From assembly GCA_049999725.1 (NCBI GenBank), contig JBNGIS010010495.1, positions 1-64,000 of the forward strand: 64,000 bases of DNA, in the 5' to 3' direction. The notes under the pieces are model-generated. The model saw only the letters and a list, made by a program, of their open reading frames with translations. It ran no database searches and had not been told where the DNA came from. The first letter of the stretch is position 1, and each line of letters starts with the position of its first letter. The translations under genes and the position numbers were made by a program. Shown piece by piece: positions 11,198 to 21,899 of this stretch. Origin of the DNA: Haplomitrium mnioides (lineage: Eukaryota; Marchantiophyta; Haplomitriopsida; Calobryales).

Positions 11198-12046
11198 GTG
11201 GCCTCACCTCAAATTGATTTGTATTATCAGAGGGATAATCCAAAATGGTTCTATCCCGAGCAGCAGGACCAGGTGAAAAAGCAATTGGCAACTTTGGAGG
11301 TTCTGGAAGAGGAGCGGGCTGCCAAAGAGACCCTCAAGGAGGTCCAAAAGCAGCAAAGGAGCTCGAGAGAAGGTTGTTGCTGCGCAAGAGGGAGCAAAGC
11401 CCAACCTCTATAGCATTCAAGCGGACGTACGAAATTGCCCTATCACTGCCACAGTGGGACAACTAATCAAGGATAGCCCTCTGTATCGGAGACAGCTCCG
11501 AGAACTGCTAATGGGAGCGAAGAGGAGGAGGAGGCTGCCAAAGGTCGAAGCTCCAACAGATCTGCAACTAATCTGTGAGGACAAGGGGGCCCCGAAGATC
11601 GTCATCCAGATCGCGGGGTGCACACTGTCTTTAGTGCTCGTAGATGGGGGGGCATGAGTCAACATTATGGTGGAGGAGACAGTGCACAAGCTGGGATTCA
11701 CAGAATTCCAGCCTACAGCCAGGATCATGAGATTGGCAGATGGGTCACGAGTAAAGCCACTGGGCTCTCTTCTTCAAATTCCAACATTCATAAGAGAGAA
11801 AGAGTTCAAATTGAATTATCTGGTAATGCGACCACCAGAGCTTCTCCTTACCCAGTGTTGATCGGAAGGCCGTGGTTGTATGAGGCCAGAGTAATGCACA
11901 AATGGAGGAACTCCACATTAGTGTTCGGCCCCGACAAAACGATGGTGCACTATGGTTCAGTTCATCACTTGGGGGAAACGCAGCATGAGGCAGAGTACGA
12001 CAGTGAGTGGTCCGAAGTAGAGGACGATTCAGAGTACCACTACTAG
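11198..12046 (+). pseudogene. Linker and aspartic protease of element B
   Basis: After a charged linker (QRDNPKWFYPEQQDQVKKQL) comes a retropepsin-like domain. Its segments are TLSLVLVDGGA, then VNIMVEETVHKLGF, IMRLADGSRVKPLGS and VLIGRPWLYEARV. The catalytic Asp codon is 11643-11645 in a DGGA motif. A TGA at 11655-11657 interrupts it one residue later, and a frameshift separates the flap region from the VLIGRPWL end. In the family this enzyme cuts the Gag-Pol polyprotein inside the particle. An acidic tail ends with a TAG at 12044-12046. Confidence 0.85.
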
Positions 12047-12299
12047 GTGCAATTGGTGAGTGAAGCAACAGAGGAAGATCTGTTGGAGGAGGGTGTGGTG
12101 TCTGTCCACCAAAGTGAATTATCAGCCTAGGACAGACCATAGCACCGATCAAGGAAATCAGCGGCAGATGGGGCCAAGGGTGAGAACACCATGATCTAAA
12201 GAGGGGGCAAGTCCAAAGTGTCTCATCAGATGAAGATAGCAGACACAGGAAGGGTCGAAGAAGCTCATCGGAGGGCAGGTGGAGTTCTACTGCCTACTC

Positions 12300-12415
12300 T
12301 TATGCCACCAAGAGACAACAATAGGCACTTCGATAAATTGAGGAGGTATGAGGATCACGAGAAAAACGAGGGCCCAACTAGGACCCCATCAAGGGTGTCC
12401 AGCCAGCGCATGTAA
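12300..12415 (+). pseudogene. Residual integrase C-terminal tail after the pol deletion (element B)
   Basis: The codons reading HFDKLRRYEDHEKNEG align with the last residues of the element C polyprotein (HFDRLKRYVNSEEEGEG, near 25585-25640), and both end in RM followed by a stop overlapping GTAAGT. Upstream homology to element C breaks at about 12300, where C continues into its RT. This identifies a deletion of about 2.8 kb that removed RT, RNase H and integrase. Confidence 0.75.
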
Positions 12416-12565
12416 GTGGTTTGTGTGTGTGTGAGTGTGTGTTTTGTAGGGGGGGTGTTTCGTGGGGTTGTTTTGCAGGAGATACAGAGTCAAGCCAACG
12501 ACCAGCAGCAGAGGCACCAAAAAAATGAGGGAGAAGAAGTGTGCTCGCGAGGATGCGTCACACTT

Positions 12566-12578
12566 GAAGGGGGAGTTA
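12566..12578 (+). promoter_or_regulatory. Polypurine tract of element B
   Basis: GAAGGGGGAGTTA directly precedes the TG of the 3' LTR. It is nearly identical to the tract before the 3' LTR of element C and serves as plus-strand primer in the family. Confidence 0.85.
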
Positions 12579-15500
12579 TGTCAACCGGTGGTTTGAAGCA
12601 CTCAAGCAGAGTTCACGAAATCAGAAGCATCAGCGACACAATAATCCTTGGCAAGTGTGAAGACCTCTCAAGAGCCACGGATTACCCTCAAACAACTACT
12701 AAGAGCAGGGTGCATGAGTCATGGGAGGGAAACAGGATCATGGCAGAAGAGATGAGGAGGGAACCAAGATCGCCAGCCAGAGGAGGGGCCACCTTTCAAA
12801 ATTCGGAGCAGGCCAACGAGAGCACGTGTGTGAGAGGGAAATGGGAGAATCAGAGCATGGGGAGAAGGAAGAGAGCGGCCACCTATGGCGAAGCGATCGC
12901 AGGAGGAAGAAAAACGAATCCACAACGACGAAATTCGAAGGCACTCCAAAGAAAGTCAGATCGCGGGTGTCTTGCAGCGGCCACAAATTGGGAAGCAAGG
13001 ATCAAGGAGGAAAGTGAGAAGGTGAGATCGTCACGAGAGCGAGCAAGGCTAGGGAAGAGGGACGCCTCGATTCCGCAAGCAAGAGCGTGCCTTGCAAGGG
13101 CCAATCAAACGCTTCCATTCGAGTCCACGAATCCAAGCTGAAGTGTGGAGTCCCCGGAAGGCCCCGCGATATCCCACGGAAATATGGCGTCTCCGGAGCA
13201 CTTTGCGGGATTCCACGGATGACGTGGCGGCACCAGGAGGCCCGAGCATCTGTGGACAGGTGCCTCCCTAAGTGGGGGAGCCCATTTAACCGGGTTCCGA
13301 TCCGTCTTATGACGTGGGGAACCTGGTTTAGAGGGATCCGCGAGGAATCCAACCAGGGAGAAAGGAAGAATGCCCAAAATAGTGACTTATCGAGGATCTG
13401 GCCGAAGGAAAACGGAAGAGTACCGGAAGCATGATATATCGGAGATCCAAGTGAAGGAGGAGCGAGGTAGCCAAAGGGGCGACTTAGCACGGATTCATCA
13501 AGAGGAAACACAGAGGAGAGCCGAAAGGGGGACAGATCACTGAAATGGCCGAATAAGAGCAAGTGAAGGCGAAAATGCGACTTGTCGGCGATCCGGTTCA
13601 AACAATGCGCATCAGTGGTGAAATAGTGACTCATCGCAAACTGTCCAACGGGAAGAAGGTTGAGCCAGAATGGCAATATGGCGCCTATCTGATGGGGAGA
13701 AATAAGGAGTACGACGAAATGACGATCTATCGGCGAATCGGCGAGCGAGATGAGGACGGTCGGAAAATGAAGCTAACGTCGGTGCGACCGACGGAGGAGC
13801 TAGCGGCGCTAAAAGGGTGATTCAACGCCGATCTGGCATCACAAGGGTAAAAGTTTGATGGGGTGCGACAAGCATCCGAAAGTTTGAAAGGGGCTAACGG
13901 TCCGAAAGGGCCTTGTAGTTCTTATATCAAGCTTTCGGAAATGTTAACGAAGATAGCCTCGAGCGCGCGCATAGTTCTTACTTCGAAGGTACGACGAAAC
14001 AGCGACATCGACACAGTTCTTATTCGGCGAGCAAGGTAAGTCCGTAGCGGCTCTTCGGATGACGTGGCAAGTGTAGGGAGTCCGCGAGAGGGCTTTGGAA
14101 ACATGGCACGCTGGGGAGCTTAGTAGAGTTTACGAAGGTTAACTTCGGAAGAAGGGTCCGCACGACGGTCCGCCTACCCCTTTGCGGGGTGACATTGGAC
14201 GGTGCCTTTTGGAGGACGTGGCGACTCCAGGGACCCCGAAGCAACTCACGGGACATGCGGCGCAAGAAGAAGAGTTCATCGGACCTCGGGCAACGTATGG
14301 GTCAACTGCGGAAGGAGCGGTCAGCGCGAAAGTCAGCCTACCTCCTTGTGGGGCGGCGTCGGAAGGCGGTGCAGCGAACGACATGGCGCGAGGAGAAAAA
14401 AGAGGGATCTGCGGGGGAATCTGTGGAGATTTCGTAGACTGGGTTCCGTGGGGCACTTCGGAACGCGGCTCCAAAAAACCTCTTTGGACTTTGTACTACG
14501 AGAATCTGCGGAATCTCTTCCCGCAAGATTTGTCAAAGCTCCTTGTAAAATTACCGTTGTACTTGTCGTTCTCGATCAACCGAAGGGACACGTGGCTTGA
14601 TTTCCTTTTCCGGAGTAACTAGATTAACTAACGAAGGAGCCACGCGTCGCATTCTCCCACTTCGAGCTCAACAACCATAGCGACTATTCATCGGATCGGG
14701 GCTCATGGGATAAGCGCTTGAACGGAGTATACATCGTTTGCCTTCGATTATCTTCAAGTTGATGCACATGCAATCTCAGGGCGCAAGGCGACTGCACGCA
14801 AAGGGGAATTGCAACGAGGGGGGCTGGACTGAGAATTCAGTGAGAAGACCACGTGAAGCAGAGGTACTAGTTGCAGGGGGCCAAGGGAATTTAGAGGAGG
14901 ATTGGAGGGGCACTGAGGATTGTAGAGTGTGGAGCTTTGGATGCTCGGGCGATCTAGATGACCTCATCCTTACCAGTGGACCAGAGCGGAGGGGGACTAA
15001 TACGGTGTCTTGAAGGGACTCTGGCCGACTTAGACTTTGAGAGAGGCCACCATAGAAGGACTTAGGGTTGTCTCTGCCTTCTCTGTGTAGGAGCATCACG
15101 ATCTGAGGACAAGGAAATCGCAACGATGGGCGTATGGAGTGGGAATTCAGTAAGGAACTACGTGAAGCAAGGGTACTTGCTCTAAGGGGCCAAGGGGATT
15201 CAGAGGAGGACCGGAGGGGTGCCGAGGATTGCAGAGTGAGGAGCTCTGGATGCTTGGGCGATCCAAGTAACCTCATCCTTGCCGGTGGACCAGAGCAGAG
15301 GGGGACTGATACGATAGTTTGAAGGGATTCTGCCCGGTTATGACTTCAGGAGAGGCCGCCAAGTGAGGAGCTTGGGGTTGTCTCTGCCATTCCTTTTGTG
15401 TGAGTATCAATCTAGAGTGTTCGGAGTACACTCTGGTGTGTTTCTTCAAGAGGAGCTGAGAGGAGGGGGGGCTACGTTAGTGCCTGCACACTGCGCCGGA

Positions 15501-16385
15501 TGACCCGTCAAGGCTCGGGGTTGGTGTGAGCTACCTACAGCTGGGAATTCTGTCTTCCAGAGGTGGAAGTCAAAGAAACTCTCTTCCTAGCTTGAGGAAG
15601 TAAAAGCAGGGCTTCTCGCGAGGGAAGTTAAAAAACTATCTCGAGAGAAGGGTGTGTGGGTGGTTGTTGGCTGCAGGTTGTAAGGCAGCAAGGACTCATA
15701 AGGGAAATACTAGTTGGTGGAAATCCAGATGGCCTTCAAGGACTCTGTTTTCTCTTGCACATACTGTATAAATTGTTTGTTCATATATGTGTAGTTAGAT
15801 TTACATTCTGCATTGTGTTTTAGAGTTTGATTAGCTTAGAAGACATCAAGATAGTTGAGCAGACCTTGGGAACAGCCTTGAAGGGGGAGTCCAATCCTTT
15901 GACACAAGTTTGGTATCATTGGGGTAAATGCTCTTTGTTCTGATTCTATTGCATAGAGTAGGACTTAGTGCATTTTAGGATAGTTAGGAATATCTGGACC
16001 AGTGCTGTGACCACCTTGAGAGGAGGAGTCCAGACCTCTGGTAGTGTTCAGTTGTGTAGGTCACTAGCACCATTCTGCCCAAGCACAAATAAGGTGGCAA
16101 GGCCTAAGTCATTGGGTCCTATGAATAAAGCGGAAGAATTACACTTAGATCAGCTGGAGGAATGAATGTGGACTTAGGGGATTGCATGCATGTCTGACTT
16201 GAGTGCCGCTAGAAGAGAGTGAGTGGCGTGATAAAGGCTGGAAAGGAAAGGGAGAATCCTTAGAGCCTCAAAGTGGTAACTAGCAAGGGGCCATCTCAAA
16301 AAAGAACGTGAAAGCCCGAAAACCGTCCTCCTCGGCAACTAAAGTAGGACCTCAAAAGGTTAAGGCCCGAAATAGGGGAGCGACA
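12579..16385 (+). repeat. 3' LTR of element B (3807 bp)
   Basis: It repeats 5692-9485 with scattered transitions and small indels and ends GCGACA before TTAAT. The tandem ~309-bp duplication (from about 14811 and 15120) and the TATA-like site at 15765 are at the corresponding places. Several long open frames cross it or its boundary (for example 12416-13141), but none shows a known domain and they do not persist in the 5' LTR copy. Confidence 0.93.
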
Positions 16386-16390
16386 TTAAT
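16386..16390. repeat. Target site duplication of element B, right copy (TTAAT)
   Basis: Exact match to 5687-5691. Confidence 0.9.
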
Positions 16391-16429
16391 ATATTTTATT
16401 TTATTTTGTGTTGCACACAAAGGTAGTTG

Positions 16430-17340
16430 TAAATTGTTTCTTCATCATGACCAACAAACAAAAGAAAGAACAAAAATTACAAGCCATTAAAGAAAATGAC
16501 GTATTGATGGTGAGAAGTCTTTAAGCCTTGTGGTTGATGGTATGGATCAAAAGAAAACTAAGATTCCACATTGGCCATCACCACCAAAAAAATATTGATA
16601 AAGATTTTTTGGTGGATGAGCATGTTGTTGGCATGTTTATTTTCAATCAAGCTCTTTCTTGGAGAGTTTTCTTAACCTATGGAAACTTGTAACTTAAACT
16701 AGACAGTCACAATACTGAATAAATATTACGTGAGTTTTAAGGGAGGTTGCTTTCAATATTGTATTTTCATCTCGACAATATAACACAAGAGAATAAGAAT
16801 TCCATTTTGTTTGGATATTTTAGTCTCTTGATTATAAAGAATGTCCTCCAAAAAATCAAAACAAGATTTCTCATGAATAGCCATATCCATAATCAAATTG
16901 ATAAAATACTCAATAGATTTTTGCAACATTTGAAATATTTGGAGGCTTTTACCCTAATGAGTCTTAGCCATGCGCTACAACTATCTTATAATAACAAACC
17001 ACAAGTAGTCTTCTATTAGAGACTTGGTATTTCATATTTTTTTTCTTACAACTCCTTATTTGGTTAAAAAGAAAAATTTTACAATCTTCAATCAAAAATT
17101 CAAGTTCAAGCCGAGGGATTTGGAAGCAAAGATTTGGAGTGAAAAAATTTTAATATATAAGTTTTGGCTACCTTTGGATGATATTCAACATCTCAAGTGT
17201 CAATCAAAAGTGGACATAAAAGTTATCAATACAATGTTGATCATATTGAAAGCTAATTTTTAAATCAAGAAATCTCAAAAGAAGCCAAAGAGGTCGATGG
17301 TGATGAAAACAAATTTGCAGTTAGAGACAATATAAGTGAG
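16430..17340 (+). pseudogene. Relic of a DUF7869-like transposase-type protein
   Basis: With frame changes this reads as a family I know from plant, fish and oomycete genomes. The blocks are LVVDGMDQKKTKIPHWP (16527-16577), DEHVVGMFIFNQALSWRVF (about 16616-16672), FHLDNITQENKN (from about 16765) and MNSHIHNQIDKILNRF (from about 16873). The usual forms are DGMDQ.KT..PH, QLDN..ENKN and GHTHEDID..FSR. The acidic residues of the three blocks suggest a nuclease-type core, but the biochemical function is not established as far as I know, and the DUF name is from memory. Element B inserted immediately upstream, so the N-terminal part may have been separated or lost. Confidence 0.6.
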
Positions 17341-17644
17341 AACTATTACAAGTTTCAGACATTGAGTGGTGGAATAATCTTTTCCATGCCATGTAAATGA
17401 TTGTGGTATATTATTAAAAAAGAAAGTGGCAAGAGTGGTCTATTCTCTTGCTGTAGGAGTTTTTTGTTTTTTTGTTTTTTAGTTTTTGTTGTGTGAGTAT
17501 AGCATGGCTATGTTTTCTTCAGCCTTTGAGTGCTACTTGATTCATCAAAAAGGTGAGAGAGTACCATCCGACAAAAAATGGCTTAAAACAAAGCAAGGAG
17601 GTATGAGATGTTTGCAAAGACGCTTACAGCTAAAAGGGGAGTTA
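17341..17644 (+). other. Non-coding stretch ending in a gypsy-family 3' interior end
   Basis: No domain is recognisable. The last ~45 bases (GTTTGCAAAGACGC, then AAAAGGGGAGTTA) align with the interior ends of elements B and C just before their 3' LTRs, so this is the 3' interior remnant of an older member of that family. Confidence 0.45.
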
Positions 17645-17980
17645 TGCTAGCCAATTGTTTTTATGGGTTTAACTACTTTCTATAGCTTGGAGAAGGCTAA
17701 GTGCAAGAACTCAAGACGAAAGCCACTCATATGGGGGTCAAAAGCAAAATTCAAGCAAAAATTGAGCTTAAGAGGAGGAGCCATAGACGATGGATAGAGC
17801 ATTGACTTCAAGCCCCATAGAGGAAGTTGGACCAATGTACCTAACAGAAAAAGAACAAGTTGTACCAAGAACAATCAATTCTGAAAAATTGACTGGACCC
17901 GATAGAAAGGATCGACAAGACCCAATGAGTCAAATTGGCTAAACCCAATAAGCCTAATTTGTTACAACATTCTCCACCAT
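17645..17980 (+). repeat. LTR fragment of an older family member, interrupted by element C
   Basis: It starts TGCTAGCC right after a purine tract, like the LTR starts of B (TGTCAACC) and C (TGTTAGCC). The sequence is cut at the GTCTT target site of element C and probably resumes at 28673 for about 150-200 bases. The far end is not defined. Confidence 0.4.
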
Positions 17981-17985
17981 TGTCT
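17981..17985. repeat. Target site duplication of element C, left copy (GTCTT)
   Basis: Exact match to 28668-28672 beyond the 3' LTR. Confidence 0.9.
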
Positions 17986-18554
17986 TTGTTAGCCAGTAAC
18001 ATGGAGCACTAAGGAAGAATTCGCAACATCAGAAGCGGCATTGGACCAATCTCGCTCTTATAAGTGTAAAAGTGCCTCGGAAGCAGCGGAACGACTTCAA
18101 TCTGTGGGTAGGAGCGGATCACATGGATCCGAGGAGTGGAACTGGACCGTGTCGAAAGGAGAGAAGGGAATAGTGGTAGCCAGCAAGTGGGGGGGGAGGG
18201 GGGAGGAGGGCACCACTAAATTTTGAAGGAAGCAAACGAGAGCCTGTATGTATCATTGGGATGTGGGAATCGAGACCTAGCAGGGAGGAAGGAACGCCAC
18301 CAAAGGCAAGCAGTCCAGAGAAGGAGGATCCGAGCTGTGGGGCAGAGATTCAAGAGCGCTCAAGAGTGATGGGGACCGCAGAGCAAGCTCCCAGATGCGT
18401 GTACTAGAAGAAAAGATCAGGAAGAGAAATGAAGGGTCAGGGTCTTCGTGAGCAGCAACCAGGCTAAGGATTGGGGGACGCCTCGATCCCTCAGAGGTGA
18501 AACAAGTTCTACTAGGGTCCGCAACACCTTCCTTTAGTGTCCAAGAGTCTTAGT

Positions 18555-18830
18555 GGGAACGTGGCATCTTCAGAGGACTCCGGGAGATTCAGTGGAACAC
18601 GTGGTGTCTTCGGAGGACTCCGAAAGATTCAGCAGATTACGTGGCGTCTTCAGGGAGTCCGCGGGTCTTTGCGGGGTTGTGGCGGGCCTAGGGAGTCCGC
18701 GGATCTTTACGAAGAGGTGGCGGGCCTGGGGTGTCCGCGGGGCTTTAGTGGAGATGTGACAGATGCAGGAGGTTCGCGGGGCTTTGAGGAAACGTGGCGG
18801 GCTCAAGGTGTCTGCGGTCTTCTTCAGAAC
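18555..18830 (+). repeat. GC-rich minisatellite in U3 of element C (about 36-42 bp units, ~7 copies)
   Basis: Units resemble GGAGTCCGCGGGTCTTTGCG followed by ...ACGTGGCGGGC. They start near 18567, 18609, 18651, 18687, 18726, 18762 and 18801. ACGTGGC occurs at 18559-18565 and 18639-18645, and a CACGTG palindrome at 18598-18603. The 3' LTR has the same array around 26400-26660. Confidence 0.7.
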
Positions 18831-19140
18831 TAGGTCAACACGACGATCAAGCTTCCCCTTTGAAAACAACATCGGACGGCGCAACTTTGGATTACGTGAC
18901 ACTCCAAGAGAGCACGTTGGATCCTTCAGGTAAGAGGGAGGTCAACCATGGAACCAGATCAGCGGGTCGGTCAGCCTTCCCCTTTCAAAATGGCGTCGGA
19001 CGGCGCGGCTTTGGATTACGTGGCGCTTCGACAAGGCCTGTTGGATCCTTCCACTCAGAGAGGAGTCAACCACAGACGGAGGTCATCGCGATGATCCACC
19101 TTCCCTATTGAATGCGGTGTCGGACAGCAGCAACGGAGGA
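18826..19140 (+). repeat. Second tandem array in U3 of element C (about 107-125 bp units)
   Basis: Two and a half units share CTTCCCCTTT, GTCGGACGGCGC, TTGGATTACGTG, GTTGGATCCTTC and a GTCAACCA block (18834, 18941 and 19065). Each full unit carries an ACGTG core, for example ACGTGGC at 19018-19024. The 3' LTR matches at about 26665-26990. Confidence 0.7.
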
Positions 19141-20831
19141 AAATTCAACAACGGGCCATGGGTTTTGTTGGATTCTATGAACTCGGATCTGCGAGAATCT
19201 CCGGATGAGAATCCGCGAGCTTCCTTCAGACTCCTTTTCCCCGAGATTCTTCGGAACTCTGTTCTGAGGGGTTCTTCGAACTTGGGTTTCATAGGAATCT
19301 TCAGAATCTTAACCTACGAGATTCCTCGAACTTGACACCATGAGACCGTTGTACTTGGAGGCAAACTACTAATAGACAGGATAGGTGTCGCCACATTCGG
19401 GTCTGAGCCAAACGGGAATAACGACCCTTCTAACGTGAATGATTCACAGGGGCGGAAGCTTGAGGGGTATACATCGTGGGGCTTCGAATTCGATCGGGTT
19501 GGTGTGCAAGCAAGCTAGAGATGCGCAAGCGATCTCCCAACAAGGAAAACACAACGAGGTAAGGCATAGTTGGATTCTAGTGAGAATCGATGTGAGGCAA
19601 GTGTACTCGCGCAAGGGGCTAGCAGGGGTGGAGGTGGATTGAAGGGGTGCTAGGAATCGCTGAGTGAGGAGCTCTAGAGGCTCGAGCGATCCAGGTGTAC
19701 TCATCCCTACGGGTGGACCTGTGGTGGAGGTGGATCGATAGAGGTGATTTGAAGGGGATCGGTTTTGATGAGAATTTGAAAGAGACTGCCAAGTGGGATC
19801 TTGGGGTCATCTCTGCAATTCTGTGTGAGGGAGCAACAACCCAAAGTGGTCTGAGTGTGCTCAGGTGTTTATCTTTCAAGTGGAGCTGAGAAGAAGGTGG
19901 ATGCATTTGTGCCTGCGCATTGTGGAGAAGACATGTTTGAGGCTCAGAGGTGGAGTGAGCTACCAACACTCGGGAGGACTATCTTCCTGGGGTGAAAATG
20001 AAAGAAATCCTCTTTCGAGCCTGAGGAATAAATCCAAGGTTTCTCGCGAAGGAAGTTGAAAAACTATCTGGAAGAAGGGTGCGTGTGAGGAGATTGGAAG
20101 GAAGATTTTTGTGGTGAGTTGAGAAGGAGGTTGTTGGGAGATCAGTCCCAGTGGTCCTATGAGGTCTCTGATGTTGATGAAGTGCAATGAAGGAGTATGT
20201 TTGTAAATGTGTATGAATGTGTTTGTTAGATTTGAATTCTGTTATATGATATAAGAAGCAATTGGGATTATGCTCAAACAGATTACATTTGTTGAGACCC
20301 TAGGATAGGCTTGTGAAAGGGGAGTCAAGTCCCTTAACATAGTCTTGTGATCATTAGGTCCTTGCATTCTATTCCAGTACTATGTTTTAATATGTAAGAA
20401 TGATTCAAGACTAGAAATAGGTAGGAATTCAATTTGTTGAGACCTTGGGACAACTTTGTGAGGGGGAGTCCAGTCTCTTGCAATTGTTTTGTGACATAAG
20501 GGTTATTCCACTCTACTCCTGAAGTGTATACAAGGTGGCTAGGTCCAAATTTGGGACCCTTGAATTACATTCAAGATTTCCAAAGAGCTAATAGGGTTTG
20601 TGTGTATGCATGTTCTGGCATTGTGGGTGAATGAGCAGTTGGGCTGATGTTGTGTATGTTGAGCTGAGAAGAGGGTTGGTAGGGTGAAGAGAGATCCCTT
20701 AAAGCCTCAAAGTGATAATTGGATAGGGGCCATCTCACAAAAGAACCTTAATCCCTTTTTTTGTCCTCCTTTGTCTTCCAAGTAGCACTTGTGAAGGTTA
20801 AGGCCTGAAGGAGGGGAGTGACATGAATATT

Positions 20832-20848
20832 TGGCGCTAGAAGGAGGG
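20832..20848 (+). promoter_or_regulatory. Primer-binding site of element C
   Basis: TGGCGCTAGAAGGAGGG, identical to that of element B and eight bases after the 5' LTR end. Confidence 0.7.
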
Positions 20849-20976
20849 CCAAGGTTGGAGAAACCTGAGACCAACCCAAAGCCAAGATATCACTTTGTGC
20901 ACCAAAGATCCATAGTCAGAATGTGAAGGAGAATTCCGAGAAACAGAGCAACTGGTTGTGAGCCTCTTGGGAAAGT

Positions 20977-21816
20977 GTGGAGGAAGGCATTGAGTTGTGG
21001 GTGGAATTGTTATTGCCTAGTGCTGGGATGGTAAACCCAGCGCCCCTGTCCGGATTGAGGGGCAGGTTCAAATACAAGTCCTTCAAGGGGCGTTCGAAAG
21101 ACGACCCCGATGCCTGGTTGGATGATCTAGAGAACACTACAGCAGCTAATGGGGAGAGTCATGTAAAAATCGGAATCTTGCTAACAATCCTGAGACGGTG
21201 TATCAGGTTAGTTGGGGGCCTCGCACCATGCTAAGTAGGCCTATGGGGGGGAGCGGAGGGCCAGGAAACCAGTGGGCCACTAATCGGCCACCCCAGACAA
21301 CGATCATGGTGTGCTGGAATTGTGGCCAACCCGACCATATTTCCTCTAATTGTACGGAACCGAGAAGAGCAGTTACGGCCAACCACCTACCTTATGTTTT
21401 CAATGCAAAAAGGAGGGGCATGTGGCGGTCAATTGCCCACTTAACAGAAGGCCCGATGCATCCTCTAGGCTAGGCGCAAATCCCCCTCCCTCCGCAATTG
21501 TCAACCTCGTAGCCTTGGAGAAGGAGGAGGAGGCAGAATTGCCCGGATGGGAGACACCCACCCCTAAAGATTTCTTTCGAGTGGTGACCCGGGTCGAGGC
21601 GAAGGCCAAGAAGAAAAGTCAGAGGAAAAGTAAGCGGAAGGCCAGGAAGTGGGCGACCCAACCAACCTCGTCACGGAGTGATTCAGATTATCAGAGGGAT
21701 AATCCGAAGTGGTTCTATCCTAAGCAACAAGACCACGTGAGGAAGCAATTGGAGGATCATGAAGCTCTAGAGGAGGAACAGGCAACGGTGGAGACCTTGA
21801 AGGAGGTCCGCAAGTA
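20977..21816 (+). pseudogene. gag of element C with internal deletion
   Basis: The N-terminal capsid part (DDPDAWLDDLENT) matches element B. At about 21195 the sequence jumps straight to the segment reading TVYQVSWGPRTMLSR, which in B lies about 880 bases later. The rest of the capsid, the acidic serine-rich tail and the first zinc knuckle are therefore deleted. Two knuckles remain, CWNCGQPDHISSNC and CFQCKKEGHVAVNC, in different frames. The tail is basic and then Glu-rich, ending in a stop at 21814-21816. Particle assembly would be lost. Confidence 0.85.
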
Positions 21817-21899
21817 GCAGGGAGGGATCAAGGAAATGGGGGTGAAGATCGCAGGCCTAGAAGATGGAGCAAAACTTGTCCCATACATCATCTAGGCCG

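Larger units (their letters stand above)
5692..16385 (+). mobile_element. Element B: full-length-bounded Ty3/gypsy retrotransposon, gag-protease only (10.7 kb)
   Basis: Two LTRs of about 3.8 kb (TGTC...GACA) flank a 3.1 kb interior with a primer-binding site, gag, protease, a remnant of the integrase tail and a polypurine tract. Perfect TTAAT duplications flank the whole. RT, RNase H and the integrase core are absent. Comparison with element C places the deletion near 12300, removing about 2.8 kb. The two LTRs differ at about 14 of the first 210 positions by eye, mostly transitions, so the insertion is not recent. It could only have moved with proteins supplied in trans once the deletion existed. 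Confidence 0.93.
17986..20823 (+). repeat. 5' LTR of element C (2838 bp)
   Basis: It aligns with 25845-28667. U3 contains two successive tandem-repeat arrays (about 18550-18830 and 18826-19140) rich in ACGTGGC-type cores. The downstream half is AT-richer and holds a TATATGATATAAG stretch near 20243 that could serve as promoter. It ends GGGAGTGACA. Confidence 0.93.

Noticed and set aside
12416-13141. Longest open frame at the 3' LTR of element B (241 codons)
   Set aside because: It crosses the interior/LTR boundary, has no recognisable domain, and the equivalent in the 5' LTR is only partly open. It is a chance frame in GC-rich U3.
13002-13676. 224-codon minus-strand open frame in the 3' LTR of element B
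   Set aside because: Antisense to the LTR and broken into shorter frames in the 5' LTR copy (for example at 6381-6788). Composition is driven by GC-rich repeats.
17233-17340. Continuation of the DUF7869-like relic as an independent gene
   Set aside because: Only decayed codons in shifting frames; treated as the tail of the same relic.
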